A stretch of DNA of 64,000 bases from Phoronis australis. Taxonomy: Eukaryota > Phoronida > Phoronidae. The notes beneath the pieces are model-generated. The model had not been told where the DNA came from and did not search any database. It worked only from the letters and a program-made list of their open reading frames with translations. Below are positions 25,225-38,160 of this stretch, piece after piece (the stretch's first letter is position 1; every line of letters starts with the position of its first letter). Location of the stretch: contig NMRA01000008.1 of NCBI GenBank assembly GCA_002633005.1, positions 908,634 through 972,633 on the forward strand, written 5' to 3'. Made by a program: the position numbers and the translations under genes.

Positions 25225-26560
25225 ACCGCTCTTTTACAACCGAGAACTTACAAAGGGACTTGAGTTTGTAATTATGGAAAAACTTGCTAGAACCCCATTT
25301 TACACATTTATTTGACAAGATTTGCAGCCACTATTACCAAGCGTTTCCTTAAATAACGAAACCAACTTTTTCAGACAATAAAGTAACATTAAAGAACTGA
25401 TCCACATTTTAAATGCAAGGGTTCGAATATTTAAGAACCATTGACTCCACTGGTCAGATTAATACGGGTTAGGCGAAACCTGTATTGCACTTGAGTACGA
25501 TGGAAATGGTTCAGTAAGGCGTAAATGCAGGGTGCACAGATGCTGGAACGGGGGAAGCCCGTGCTGTTCGTCGCTTCCTGGTAATTAATTTTCCAGTCCT
25601 GTAACCTCGGCGCGTTCTTAACTTTAAAACGTCTCCACCCGTCGCAGATTCCTTCGATAACAGCGACGCCTGCAACCAGAAGATCATCTTGGTTACTTGA
25701 GTTCCTATTGATCAAAGGTCGCACGCTTGGTCGTAGCTCGTCGTACGCATGTGATTGCAAACGTGACTGTCATTTTGGTTTGTAAGAGCAAAACATAGTA
25801 AATAACATTAATTCAACTCCAGTACGTAATCACCCTCAATCTAACTATACTACAGAATTAGATTACGACCTTTGACAAAAGAAGCCGTGGCTTATAAGGT
25901 TTTGGGACGTACAAGTATTTTTGAAAACACCGTTTCACCCTTTAAGGCATTTTTCTTTCCACTGATTAAATAGCTCTTTCAACAACCGTCGCTTGAAAAT
26001 AACAACGATTGAACAAGCGGCAGTTCGCAGATTTTCCTTAAAGTGGCGTAAATCGTGTAAAACAAACTATATTGCATTTGGTTCTCTGCCAGTGAAACAA
26101 AAGTCCTGTTCACCAGGTAAATCACGGTTTATTCGTAAAGATTTGGAATTTCTGTTGATTTTGAAGCATTTTTTGTTTAGTTTCAGGTAAAAAAATATAT
26201 GTCAACTGCTCTTCACTTGGCCAAATTTTTCTCCCACAAGGCAAAGCATGTCTCCTTATTTGGAATGGAAAGACATAGACGTAGCACATTTCCCTATTAT
26301 GGAAAATTTGACCTTTGAGATGAGCAAAACAATGGCGTTTTCAAGCAGCAGCCAGTAAAACTTCTGTGACCACATGCGCTCAATTAAGAGCGGAGAATTT
26401 GAAAAACCGTGTTGTGATGAAAGAATTTTAATTCCGTCTGTGTTTCAAAAATAGTGAATCTGACGATTTTTCTAGAAATTCCTACAATATTGCAATATTC
26501 AAAGTGGATAACTCTCAAGTTAGCATCCCCAAGACGTTAATTCGCAACCATCTGTTTAAA
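25225..26560. repeat. Diverged segmental duplication, copy A
   Basis: Blocks of this stretch recur in the same orientation further right. 25240-25830 matches about 28860-29400 (for example gctagaaccccagttttta, tggtaattaatt, gcaaccagaag, cgtacgcat). 25930-25995 matches around 29635-29700. 26080-26560 matches 27230-27640 (catgtctccttattt, gttagcatccccaaga). No gene was identified. A minus-strand frame at 25431-25760 shares a peptide pattern with copy B (LLVAGV..ICD.WR.F.V), possibly a dead coding sequence. Confidence 0.5.
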
Positions 26561-28649
26561 AGGTAATTTTACGGGTTTTCTCTCTAAGTGGTGCACAAAC
26601 ATGGGAAAGTACAAACTATTTGTTAATTTGCGTGCTTAGCGAATGTAAACAAGAAACGCTACTCAAGTGGTAATAAATAACACTTGAATCATATATAGCC
26701 ATATGAATATTTATCACATTGTCTGAAAAAAGTCCCTCTGCAGTGATCCAATCCACCTTTTTCTAAATTGTTCATATTTCAAGTTCTTATGGAAATTTAC
26801 CTTTCATATTTTATAGCATTCAAGAATGTCATTTTTCAACCAATTGTAAACAATAGATGGGGTTTACATACACAAATAAAAAGGTTAATTACATGTCTTG
26901 CTGCCACTTTCCCCAATTTCCCCAAAATAACTTCAACTTAAAGCTTAACTAAGAACACGCCCTGTTTTTACCGTTTCCCAATTGTTCACGTACCTCCAAA
27001 AATCTGTACAACCTCACACTCCCAAAGAATATTACAATGATTGTTCGAATATTTTCCACGCAATGTACGCAATGTATATGATGTCGGTGAGTTAACTATG
27101 CCTACTTAGGTAACAGTTAATTTTGTACCAAGGATTCTGTGGCTAAGTCCACTTAGTGAGATTGGTGTCATCAGTGAACGAAGAGTTTGAAGTGCTATGA
27201 AAGTGAAAAACGGACTAAATTGCATTATTCAAAATAGTTCTCGGCCCCTGAAACAGAAGCCTTGCTGTTCACCAAGTATTTTTACGGTATGTTCGTAAAA
27301 CTTGTAAGTTTCTGTTTATGTCAAAACATCTCTGAACTGCTCGTCACGTCGTCGATTTTTCTCGCCCAAGGTCAAGCACGTCTCCTTATTTCGTACGTCA
27401 AGACATATACCTAGCACATTTCCCTTAATGGAAAATGTGACCTTCGACCTTCAATTATAAACGAAACAAGGATGATTTCAAGAAGTGGCCTTTTCGGAGA
27501 ATTTTAAAGCTGTATTGGGATGAAAGAGGCCATATTTTGACTGTGTTTCAATATATTAAATCTAGCGTATTTTTTTCTAGAAAGAATTCTCAGGTTAGCA
27601 TCCCCAAGAAGCAGATTCGCCACGATCTGCCTAAGATGTTTTTTTACGAGTTTTCGAGTCCCATACACCTCTTATATCTGTGAATAGTTCTCCACCATTC
27701 TCTTGAAAGTACCACAATCTTCTCACTTACTTTGAAATCTTGTTTTTTGTATAACCAAGAAACAAACTTAATGTAAATATTTTTTTCGCTTTTGCGTGAA
27801 AAAGTAAAGTAGTTATAAACTCTGAGCGGCGAGGGAGAAAAATTTTGGACGGATTCACGTCTCTAAGTAATTTACTAACAGACTTTACGCCCATGAAAAC
27901 TGAATGGTGGAGAGAATCTATAATCATTGCAAAATCACTCGCAAGACATCAAATTTCCATTAACAATTCATAAATATATGCAATGCAATTGGAATACCAA
28001 GTTACAAAAAATACGTACTTTTTCTCAATTGAAATTTTAGGATTAAAACTACTGAATTGGGTCATAGGGACTCATTGCCTTGTTTACAGTGAAAGTACTC
28101 GTGAACATTTTGAAAGTTTTTTTTTCAAAAATGATTATGGATAGAGCAAGCTACAAAAACAAAACACGTTCCGTGAAAGTAACCAGTTCGTTGATTTTTA
28201 TGACGAGGAGCGTGTACATAACTTCTCGCCCGCATTTTTTGCTGTCAATGGCTGCATTTGGTTGACGTAACACCAAAATTCGTTTTTCGTCAGTAAAGAC
28301 GATAACGACCATTTAAATGAAAGCATTTATGATAAATGACTAATAGATGAATCGCTAAGATTTTTAAAGCTACACGATATTACGTCAACTAGCTAAGAAA
28401 CAACCAAGCTAACTGTGCGTCATCTTAGAAACAAAAAAAAACGAATCGGACAGTATGGCTGTGACAACTTTTTGAATGTGTATGCAATTGTGTGGATTAA
28501 GCACCTGTGCGAGACTGTCTTTGAGTTGGTACAGTTCGATGCCACTCACCCGCTTTCACGACCACGCTCGTACATACGCCTAATTCCACATATAAGGGGT
28601 GCTTCACGCAGTACAGACACCACTGAGTGGGCCTAAATACCGGGATGTA

Positions 28650-28722
28650 TCATGGGCGGCGCACCATAGGGGGCTGAGGGGCTATAGCCCCCACTTTAGT
28701 ACCGCGCCGCCTATGGTACGAC
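28650..28722. repeat. GC-rich palindromic repeat 'gcaccatagggggctg', copy 2
   Basis: ggcgcaccatagggggctga, ctatagcccccact and the closing gcgccgcctatggt form an inverted pair. It shares the first two motifs with 22655-22770. Confidence 0.55.
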
Positions 28723-29511
28723 ATACAGTATTGAAGCCAATCCAAAGAACCTGACATTCAAACCAACGTGCATGCTTATATTAAATGACCAAATATGTTT
28801 ATATGGCTGTTGAACGGCCGTGAACTATAGAGACACTTGGTCACTTGACCACGGACGTGCTGGTATTGTTACATTTATGGGAAAACGTGCTAGAACCCCA
28901 GTTTTTACTAATTTATTTAACGGGTTCTATTCAACCCTGATATCTACAGCAACTGTAACCAAACGTTTCCACGAACAACGAAACCAACTCTTTCCAGGAG
29001 ATTCAATAATCTTAAACAATAAACCACGGTTTTAAATGCAAGAGTGCGAATTTGAGGGCTGGGCGTAGCCTGTATCCCAGCTGGGTACGCAGGGTAAATT
29101 GCGGTTGGGATAATCATAACAGGCGGGTACGCCGTCCGTGGGGAATCCGTCTCTCTTCGTCTCTCTCTGGTAATTAATTGTCCATGGCTGTAACCACGGC
29201 GTGATGTTAACTCTGAAATGCCTCCATGGGTCACAGATTCACTTGACGACTCCTGCAACCAGAAGAGCATTTCAGTTACTGGAGTCGCTATTGACCAAAT
29301 GTTGCTACTCGTGTTCGTAGCTCATCGTACGCATTTCATTGATTGCGAAGGTGAAAAACAAAACATCAAACGTCATTAATTCGACTCCAGTCCCTAATCA
29401 CACTTCAAATACTGTCTTAATAAACCATGGACACACTGAAATTGTCACTGTGAGGTAGTGAAAATATACAAATACGACAGGCGTCGACCTTCGATAACAA
29501 GGGCTCTGTCC

Positions 29512-29640
29512 TTTAAGGTAATAGACATGAGCCCATCCCCCTTTAAGGTAATAGACATGAGCTCATCCCTCTTTAAGGTAATGAGACATGAGCCCATCCC
29601 TCTTTAAGGTAATGAGACATGAGCCCATCCCTCTTTAAGG
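29512..29640. repeat. 30-31 bp tandem repeat, about four copies
   Basis: The unit ctttaaggtaatgagacatg followed by agcccatccct is repeated. The first two copies read aatagacatg, the later ones aatgagacatg. It lies exactly where the duplicated block of copy A reads a single ctttaagg, so it is a local expansion within copy B. Confidence 0.85.
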
Positions 29641-29710
29641 AATTTTTGTCTTCCCAGATAATGATTATAACTAGCTTCTCCAGAACTCGTCGTTTGAAAA
29701 TTTTGAGCAC

Positions 29711-31683
29711 CTACCCCAAGATTCAATCGCGCCACTTCAAAGGGCGCCATCTCCTAAAAACTGACGTTCCTGCCAAAATTCGTGGAGTCTACCATATTTC
29801 GACTTTTCTACCCTTGAAACCAAAGCTATCTGTACTGACTATGCCAAACTAAATGCTGTGTTAATGCGTTCTTTGTCATGGACGTTTAGTGTTTTGTTCT
29901 GCCCTATGAAAATTCTGCGTCCCGCTCACGCCACTTATTGTCATAAGTCATGTCCACTCAACGAGCTTCTCTTGAGCACTTTGCCCTAGACCATCTTGAC
30001 CCGGCGCCAATCTGATTCTGCACTACACCACTACGACTTACGACAAATGCGGCGCAAAAAGGATTAGACATCCGAATCAGGCGTCTGATTCAGGAAAAGT
30101 GACCCACAGTGCTTTAAAAAATGACATTTAACTTGTTTTGACAAGTGACTACATGGTCTCTACATGTCGCAATCGTGAATTCAATATCACAAAAACGAGA
30201 AAATAGAAGAAGAACGTTTCGTTGCTCCACAGACATGAGTGTGACTTATGAACGTATACCAGCGACTGCGTGTCGTGTCCACCAACATGCGAGTTTCTGA
30301 TTGTGCGTACTTGTGCCGCATCATCGCTTTAGTCGTAAACCATGATCAAATTTTATGTAGTTACGACCACCACAAGTGCAACGACTCGCCATTGCTTAAT
30401 ATACCATAATCCACTGGAAATCAAGCAGCAATATCTGATGATGTTTCACTTAACACAATGAAGGATGACTAGTGCTGTGATTGGCTAACCCGATTTTAGG
30501 TAGCGTGTATCGACCAATAAATGCTCGTATCACAGATCAGCTTATTAACGTATCGTCAGATAGTGTTTGCGGGTATTCTGATTTGACAGTTGATTGACTG
30601 GTAGGGTTGTTTTTGGTGTTTTTGATATGAAATTGGTGATTTTAAGCACTTAAATTTAGTCTTACTCTCCACTTAACTAGTTATAAACAATAACTAAAAC
30701 TCACTTTTTGACGGAAAAGTCAAACCTCTTAAAATATCCGTGGACGAAGGACGTCTTGTTATATATTCCTCCGCACTGCCAAGAAGAATCTGCGGCTACT
30801 AATTCAATGGCGGGAGAATTTCAATCCCAGCCGATGTCAAAAAGCTAAAATGAACAAGTTAACTTAACCTTATCAAACAATAAGAGAGGCTGATAGTGGG
30901 ATTAATTAATTTGTATTTAAGTTAATGAACCACTATGGAGTAATTGAATTTACTCTAGAGAGCGCTAATATGAAAATTCCGCCATTGAATATACTCCAAG
31001 AACAGGATTATTTGGCGCTAAAAATGAGTGTATGTTGCTTTTGTAGTGGTTAGTGGATCAGTGTTTAGTGTTTTGATTGAGACCACTTCGTCGGGATAAC
31101 AGTAGAAAGCAAACGGGTTCGCCCTAACTCTATGATCTATTTTCCACTCCTTTTTGCACCAAGGTGATTGTTTTGACAATTTACTGCAAAAACTAGAAAA
31201 GTAAGCATGGTTTGAGAAAAACAAGGGCATTCGTGAACTGCAAGAAAAAAATTTGGACTTGCTGTAGACGCTGCAATTTAGCGTGTACATTGTTCATATA
31301 ATTGACCCAAATACACAATCTGTTCGTCCAATTCAAAATGCCGATTGGTCGCAACAGCGATGGCAAGCATAACCAACCGGCTAGTGTTGAAGATTCGTCA
31401 CTCACCTTCGCCATTTCCAAGACATCACGGTTGGAATAACTACGACTTTTAGCCGGCTGACAACTAAAATACAAATACACGGGGGTAATACAGAGCACTT
31501 CAAGATACTAAACCCAATTTTAGTCTATTAACAGATATCAATAACTGCTTTCCCGTCGATCTTTCTAAAACACGAAAACAAAATGAAAGCTCTCTGAAGA
31601 GCGACATTTGGTGAAAGAAATTAAAACTTTGAAGGTGAGATCGACGACGAAACCAAGAACATAAACAATGACATAGATTTGAT
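29711..31683. other. No gene identified
   Basis: AT-rich sequence with short frames on both strands. 30802-30990 has a short imperfect terminal inverted repeat (attcaatggcgg...ccgccattgaat), probably a small MITE. Around 31180-31420 the plus strand reads VRELQEKNLDLL in broken frames, which could be a decayed retroelement ORF1, but I cannot support that firmly. Confidence 0.3.
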
Positions 31684-32074
31684 GTGCGTGAACATGGAAT
31701 CTTGCTTAATCTCAAGATCGCGAATGCGTGAACTTGGAATACACGAGGAAACTTGTCAAGCTCACTCTAATAATCACGTTCACGTCACACTAAATCAAAT
31801 TACATGTTAAGAAAATAAGGTAAATTTTAACCAATGTTTTTCCGACTATTGGCGATCTTATTCACCAAACAATAATTGATTTAACCATTCATATATTCCT
31901 CCGATTCTTCGAGACAAGTTACGCTAAAGGAGAATTTGGATGATCATGAGGCCAATAATTACAAAAATTCTTTACACTGAACAAAAATTTCACCCGATTG
32001 CCCAATTGAACAATCAATTTCAAGTTCACGCATACGCGATCTCGAGATAAAGCAGCAGTCCTAGTTCACGCACA
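31684..32074. mobile_element. MITE-like element with about 56-bp terminal inverted repeats
   Basis: The left end 31684-31739 (gtgcgtgaacatgg, cttgcttaatctcaagatcg, atgcgtgaacttgg) is the inverse of the right end 32017-32074 with several mismatches. The motif gcgtgaac occurs twice in each end. There is no coding capacity. Confidence 0.6.
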
Positions 32075-33718
32075 GCAGATTCAGCGCAAACTGCAGCACG
32101 CTAAGAGAACCAAGAAATACCGCCTACTGAGTAACATATGTCTTGGTTTAGTGATATCTCGCCTGGAGTGTTGTCGGCTTAATTGTGTCCACATCCTGAG
32201 AAAGATTTCCAGCTCTCAGACCCATAAAAATGCCTCATCCGCAGTGATGGGCAATCGCTGCGTGTCGAAGGACGACTTCCAAACCAATCCCGATCTTCTA
32301 TTCACTGTCCAAACGGTTCTTTCTCTGCTTCCTCACTCAACCTACGAACAGCCTATTTTACTCAAGTGGTTCACGTATAAGCGCGTACAATGTCCTCTGC
32401 ATAGGCCCATGCATTAATTCGCAATTAGGGACACGTTTTGGCTACCGCTGTGCCTTCAAACGCTTGCCTCTGCATCTTTGGAGGTCCTTAACGTATTTTC
32501 AAGATTTGTTGTAAATAGCTCTGTATTACCGTATTGCCGTGCCTTTTGGCTCATGGGCCTATATCCAAAATAATGCCTCTTCCCGGCCTTTTTTTTACCC
32601 AATGCTTCGCATAATGAGCGCACAGAAGCCCAGGGGCCTAATGGTGCAGCAATATGATATGAGCTAAGATAAGAGTCGTTTGACTTACTTTGCCGCTATG
32701 ACCATCAGTAAAAACAGGCAGCACGTGATCAGGGTACAGTGGTTCATTTTCGTCTGCAATGGAAAACTAAATCTTTGTAATGTTTGTTGTCCCTGCCTAG
32801 CAAGTTTACCTTAGTTAAAAATTCACAGTTTAGATTGTTGTTTGTGAAAATCCCCCGAGTTAGCTATTATGGAAAAAAGCGTGAATAAGACACCACATTT
32901 TCGCATACCTCACGTTCAAGTATCAGAGGACAATCTGTCATTATGCTTTCTAAACACTGTATTGAACCAACAACTATATCATATGCTGAATAAATTATCC
33001 TGACTAAGAAATCACTACTATGAATGCTGAAATTATCTCTTGGCAAACATAATCACTTTGTTGTCTCCATTGAGATGCACAATTGTTCGCCTCATGTTTA
33101 CGCGTGCTCAGGTTGTTCTCGTATCGAGGCACGAAGACTTCCTTGCTTGCGAGCGGCTCGGGCCTGCCCGCGCACAAAATTCTTCACTCGCGAAAGCTAC
33201 CACCTCTGGACGACAATTATTCTCACCTCCAGGAACAGTTTTTGCGTCTCGTGAACATATTGCTTAGGTCTTGAATGGACCGACAATGTTATTTCACATT
33301 ATTTCTTGCCCCCAAAAGTAATTCTATACCGGCCCACACGCTGATCCCTTTCCTCAGACCACTTTGCATATTAAGCTGATTAAAAATCTACTCATAAATC
33401 AACTGCGATATGTTTCTACATGTAAACACATTGCTGCTATTAGTTATCATTTATTTATTTTAAGTAGAATAATTCACAGTGTTGTAAGAGAGAAAGAATT
33501 TTATTTGATTTTACGACAACAAAATACTTTGTAATTGTCCAAATCTCGTATGAAAAAAGCGAAATGCCGCTCATGGGTTGACTAGCATAACAGTTGGCTA
33601 CAAACAGTAATTGCCAGATATAGAATCATAAGTATCTCAGTGGTGAGAGAACTATACTGACAATTAAGAGACTTGTTGTTCATGTCCCAGTTGGTGTTCC
33701 TAATTTTTCTGTATTTAG
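32075..33718. other. No firm gene
   Basis: Holds a copy of a dispersed motif (cctctgcatctttggaggtc, then cttaacgtatttt, near 32470-32510; related motif at 5040-5072). At 33024-33274 all three plus frames are open in a GC-richer patch; without splice or family support I leave it unannotated. Confidence 0.3.
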
Positions 33719-33990
33719 TTGATTCAGTGAGCCAACATCAGCGTCTATATTTAAAATACATGAGCTTGAAATTAATGAAAGAGCAAAGAAAAGAAAAGAA
33801 CCCTGCCGCTAGGGCGACGCTTTTGTACCGTGAGCGTGAAATACATGTGGGACCACAACCAATTAAATATATCCATGAAATACCAAAAGTGGCCCCGAAG
33901 GGAAAGATGAGTTCGCGAGAGAGGAATAGCGTGTGTGCGGAGGAATTTTGGGACGAGTCAGCCCTATCCACGTACAAGAAGGAAGTCCAG
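33719..33990 (+). CDS. Possible coding exon of an unidentified gene
   Basis: A 272-nt segment sits between a good acceptor (tttctgtatttag) and a donor (CCAG|gtgctt) and is open throughout. It enters with two bases of a split codon and leaves in phase 0. The peptide looks genuine: charged and non-repetitive, with SQHQRLYLKYMSLKLMKEQR, ARATLLYREREIHVG, PIKYIHEIPKVAPKGK and CAEEFWDESALSTYKKEVQ. No partner exon was found on either side. The open frame upstream of 33719 is the pyrimidine tract of the intron, not coding. It may be an exon of a gene with widely spaced exons or a relic. I do not recognise the family. Confidence 0.4.
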
Positions 33991-34802
33991 GTGCTTTGCA
34001 TAAGCTTAATTTATCAAAAAATAATACATTTTCAAAAGATAGCTTGCTGAAGTGTACGCACACGAGTATGCTAGAAGACAGCCGCGCGTGCATGTGTCCG
34101 TATATATGAACATGTCTGTTATTTTCAAATAATAAATTGAAAACATTTTGGACCGGTTAAGTCAGTCTTCACTCAGCACAAATTCTGAAACATTAGGCCT
34201 AAGTCCACCCACTGGTTGTTTTCACAAGTATTTCAAAAAATAGCCATTGTTTGTGCGCCTAAATTCGGATGACATCACATCCTCACGTACAGCAGTATGG
34301 GTAAGGGACACTGTCAGGGAGAAAAGTGATTCTCTGAGATCTATCTTCGCGTAAATTCAAATTAACGTCTGACCCTGAGGTTGTAGCCGTAACGCTCTGC
34401 TGCCGTCAAATGCTGAGTATTTTAAGCGATGATTAGTCAACTAATAACTTTTGCTGTTAATTAATTTAGGGTTAAGTAGTAACATAAAAGGAAACGAATC
34501 AGACAGGTATACATTGAACAAATAAATAACTTCTTAAATCAATAGAAAAATAGTTCATGGTTTACAGAACTCTGAGAGGTACTTCAAAGAGTCGTGAGAT
34601 TGCACTTGGATACCACGGCGCCACAAAAGCTGACCGTTTGCGCCTGTAAATCTAACGCTCTCCAAGACTGGAGCTGACAAGATAGGAGAGATCGCAATAC
34701 CGGCATCCAGCCAGGACTATGGGTCGGTGCGTGTAACGAATTAGTGTAATTGACGGATTTGTTGACGTATTTGGCCGAGAAATCGCTGGTTATCAGCCTA
34801 CC

Positions 34803-34942
34803 GTTCAGTAACGCTAGGACCTCGCTAAAAAGCAAGACTTCGAGAGATTAGGTGAGATATTGCCGTGTATTTTAAATGAGATACCCTGACTTTGGCTAGA
34901 TTCTAGGTAGGCCCTAGCGTAGGTCCTAACGTTACTGAACGC
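34803..34942. mobile_element. Small MITE-like element, copy 2 of 2
   Basis: The ends gttcagtaacg and cgttactgaac are inverted, and subterminal ctaggacc and ggtcctaa also pair. It is related to 16108-16239, and 140 bp long. Confidence 0.7.
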
Positions 34943-35344
34943 ACGCCTGGGCTTGCCTTCTATTCCATTGTGAACAAAATGACAAAATGGCAACGAAGGA
35001 ATAGTTGAAGCTTGATTTGATAACTACAATATTCGATAGAAATTCAGCGAATTAATGGAGATTATTATGTTAGAATGATTAACATATTTTCATTCTGTAA
35101 GGCTTTAAAGATTAACATGTTAACAAAATTTGTAAACGGCCAGTCTAAGACGGCCCATTTGTTTCATTTGATTTTTCCTGAAATTAGAAATTTAGCCAAG
35201 TAATGATTTGATTTTCTCAAGATAAATTTGCCTAATATTGATAATCACTTCTGGAAAGATTTTTTGAATGTGTAATTTCCTTTGGAAGTTGTTTGAAAAT
35301 CAAAAGTCAGATAGATTTTCTTAACCAACTTTTATGGTTTAGCA

Positions 35345-36245
35345 GTGACCTGCAGGCTGGGGCAAAAAGTACAGGAATAGGTGCTATGGAGGCATAGTCT
35401 TTATAAAGGACTTGTTTCCCCAGACGGTAATATTTTGAACTATGGATTTATTGTGCATGTTTTAGGTATCAAAAGAAATTTTATGGAGCATAATAGTCTA
35501 ATTTCAGTGATATTTAAGTACCAACAGAAATGTGGTATTGATAGAGTTGCTAGTTTTGACGCGTACTGTCCTGTTATGACAACGGTTTTAATGAAACCGA
35601 AAAGTGGTGGGAGAGGGTGTCGACATATTTGTACACAATTAAATTATAGTTCCGAAGTCTCAAAAGCGGAATTAAAACGGGCAAAAGAATTGAACGTAAC
35701 TATAAAAAATTTTTCATGGGAAGATGTTTATTCCCTTCTATATAACACAAGAGACCCAAGAATTAGGTGGCTTCAGTTCAGACTCTTGACGATAATTTTG
35801 ACTACTAACTCATTTTAAAAAATAATTCAAGTTACGGGTGACGACTATTGTTCCTTTTGTGGACACTCAAAAGAGACTTTGAAACACTTATTTTGCGAAT
35901 GTGAAATAGCAAATACATTTTGGACAAAAGTGAATAATGGAATGTTAAACAAAGCAAATCCCCAGTGTGTCGGCACTCTCACCAGCAACAATGTTATTTT
36001 TGATATTTTTGATAAAAAGAAAAATTTTAAAAACATTGTTTCATTATTGGGTAAACAGTTTATTTACACCCAAAAGCTCGGAACAAAAAGATTACTTCTA
36101 AGTAGATTTTTTAACTTCATCAAACAATATTATATGCGTGAAAAGTATAGTGCTCGTAAGGATTTCAATTCAGAATCTGTACAAAAAAGTTAGTGTAATT
36201 TTGAAACTGTTTTTCTTAGTAGTCAAGAGGATTAGGTGTGGGGTA

Positions 36246-36314
<69 letters not shown>

Positions 36315-36385
36315 CTGTGTTGTTCTTGTCTTTTTGTGTTATTGTAAATGTGCTCATTGTCAATAAATATATAAAAAATTAGTAG
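35345..36385 (+). mobile_element. 5'-truncated LINE (L1/Tx1-like), 3' end of ORF2
   Basis: Plus-strand frames 35381-35818 and then 35820-36193 in another frame encode the distal C-terminal part of a non-LTR retrotransposon polyprotein. LWRHSLYKGLVSPDGNIL and NFMEHNSLISVIFKY come first, then SWEDVYSLLYNTRDPRIRW, LQFRLLTIILTTNSF, and finally CSFCGHSKETLKHLFCECEI. This C-x2-C...H-x5-C zinc-knuckle-like motif is typical of the region after the reverse transcriptase in L1/Tx1-type elements. A stop and a frame change between the two parts show it is dead. The 3' end carries a (GT)n run and an A-rich tail near 36362-36380 (aataaatatataaaaaa). No reverse transcriptase core is present. Confidence 0.75.
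36241..36307. repeat. (GT)n microsatellite
   Basis: About 30 uninterrupted GT dinucleotides lie close to the 3' end of the LINE fragment. They may have originated with its tail. Confidence 0.9.
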
Positions 36386-36535
36386 AGATTCACTCTGCAA
36401 ACTCATTCGGATTCCTATGCTCTAACATTAGAACTCGTGGGTCAAAACGGCGAATATTGACAATTTATAATAAAATCACAACCAAGGATTCTGTTGTTTT
36501 ATAAATCTGGTTGAAGGTTATGAGTTCAAAACAGT

Positions 36536-36607
36536 GGCAGCATGGCCTAGTGTGATTGGTGCCCGCTTTCTTTACTGGAGGTCGTGGGTTCGAGTCCTAC
36601 TGGGCCA
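36536..36607 (+). other. tRNA-derived SINE head or tRNA pseudogene
   Basis: A good A-box (TGGCCTAGTGTGATTGG, 36543-36559) and B-box (GGTTCGAGTCC, 36587-36597) stand at tRNA spacing. The acceptor strands (GGCAGCA and the end before ccaaac) and the D stem do not pair properly, so it is not an intact tRNA gene. It could be the pol III promoter of a short interspersed element. Confidence 0.5.
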
Positions 36608-37359
36608 AACTGCAAAACCCTTGAGTCACGTTTCTTGCTCCTCATCTCGGTTTATTAATATATATTAACAAAGCATAAAAATGGTTTTAGGTGATCTGTG
36701 GAATAGGCCCACATGCGCGGCCGGTGCGCGTCCGACACAACGTGTATTAGACCGACTGCAATTATTAAAAAAAAGTTCAAAACTCCCATTGAAAAATCTC
36801 AAAAATATCTTTGACGACCGTAACACAGATAATTATCATTTAATTTAAACACATACCATAAATTAATAAAGTCCGTAAGTTGACTGAGATTTAAAGCATT
36901 AAACTCTAACTTACCATTACTACTTACAACAACGCTTTCTTTTGAAGAATATGTAAAAATACCTGCTTCTTATAGGCAGTGTGAACTTTAATGTAGTTCT
37001 TGTTACGTTGCAACTTATTCCTAAAGAGGTCATTAAGAATCAAGGCCCCTTATAATTAAGAATCGTCAAATATTACCTGCATGATATATCGCTTCTAATG
37101 ATCAATTAAAAGAGATTTCGTATTTAGGGTCAAAAACCGCATTTTAAGTATTGTTGAATGGGAAAGACTTCTTAAATTTTACCACAAATGCGTCAACTCG
37201 TACATGGGCTCATATGCAGGGATTTATGATAAAGAGAATCGTGACTGTTCTTATGTGTAACACTTTGGGGAGTTTGAGTCTGTTTATGTGTTGCATAATT
37301 ACTATCGCGACGATTTCTAAAATTCTGATACGTAGTATTGTAAGATAAGAAGTTGTTAG

Positions 37360-37640
37360 TAGTTATTGGTAAGTACCAAAAGGCAAGGATTTGTAGGTGC
37401 TGTATGGTAAGGAAAGATAAAGAGCAGTAACTACTGAATTGGAATCGTACTGAAAAGCATGAAATGGTACACATTGGTGAGGAATAGTGCAGACTGGTGA
37501 AGAATAGTATGCAATGGTACGCATTGGTAAGGAAAGATGTAGAATTGATAATTGTTGGTGAGGAATGGTAGCCAATGCTAAGGACTGATGCAGTATTGTG
37601 GTGAATTATAAGAAATGGCACGAAATGGGAAGCAACGAAA
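37360..37640. repeat. Degenerate minisatellite-like repeat
   Basis: The stretch is built of many variants of gcaatggtaNgNattggtaagga. It leaves a long minus-strand open frame (37193-37768) rich in Ser, His, Tyr and Phe; I take that frame as a by-product, not a gene. Confidence 0.5.
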
Positions 37641-38160
37641 ATGACAGGCGATTTGTGCGTAGCTCTAACCAAGCAGCATGGGAGACGTGAAAAGCTGACT
37701 CTGATGCTACTCAAGCATTCCCGTACTCTGCAATCAATTCCTTTCAGCAACTCACCATCGGCAGTCAAGAAACTGAGACGTCTACATGTCTCTTATATGG
37801 CTGAAAAGCCAAAGCGTCCGTAGCCAATAGTTTATGAAGAGAGCTTTTCCTCTGAAAAGTTCAGCTCATACCAAATCTGTCGCCTACCCAGTCTGCACTG
37901 ATGAAACATGTAACAGATGCCTGTATCAAGCTGGCATATAACTTAAAATCTGGTGCCCATCCATGAGAAGCCACGCCCACTGGGGTTTCGATGGCAGAGA
38001 TACAATGGACACCTTGCTAGAAAGACATTCCTGAAGTTTCCAAAGCCTATCATCAGATCATTATCTGCGGTTGCAAGAGGCTGCATGCTACTATTTGACA
38101 TGAACAAGTTATGGTGTTTTGATATAAGCACTGAGCGATCTGTTAGGGTTATTGTTAAGT

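Larger units (their letters stand above)
27230..29710. repeat. Diverged segmental duplication, copy B blocks
   Basis: 27230-27640 is homologous to 26080-26560, and 28860-29700 is homologous to 25240-25995. The order of the blocks is changed relative to copy A, and a 30-bp tandem array has grown inside. The region between has no recognised gene. Confidence 0.45.

Noticed and set aside
36138-36406. Open frames over the GT repeat giving Val-Cys or Thr-His runs
   Set aside because: They are pure translations of the (GT)n microsatellite.
37193-37768. Minus-strand open frame of 191 residues
   Set aside because: It lies on a degenerate minisatellite. Composition is low-complexity and overlapping frames repeat the same pattern.
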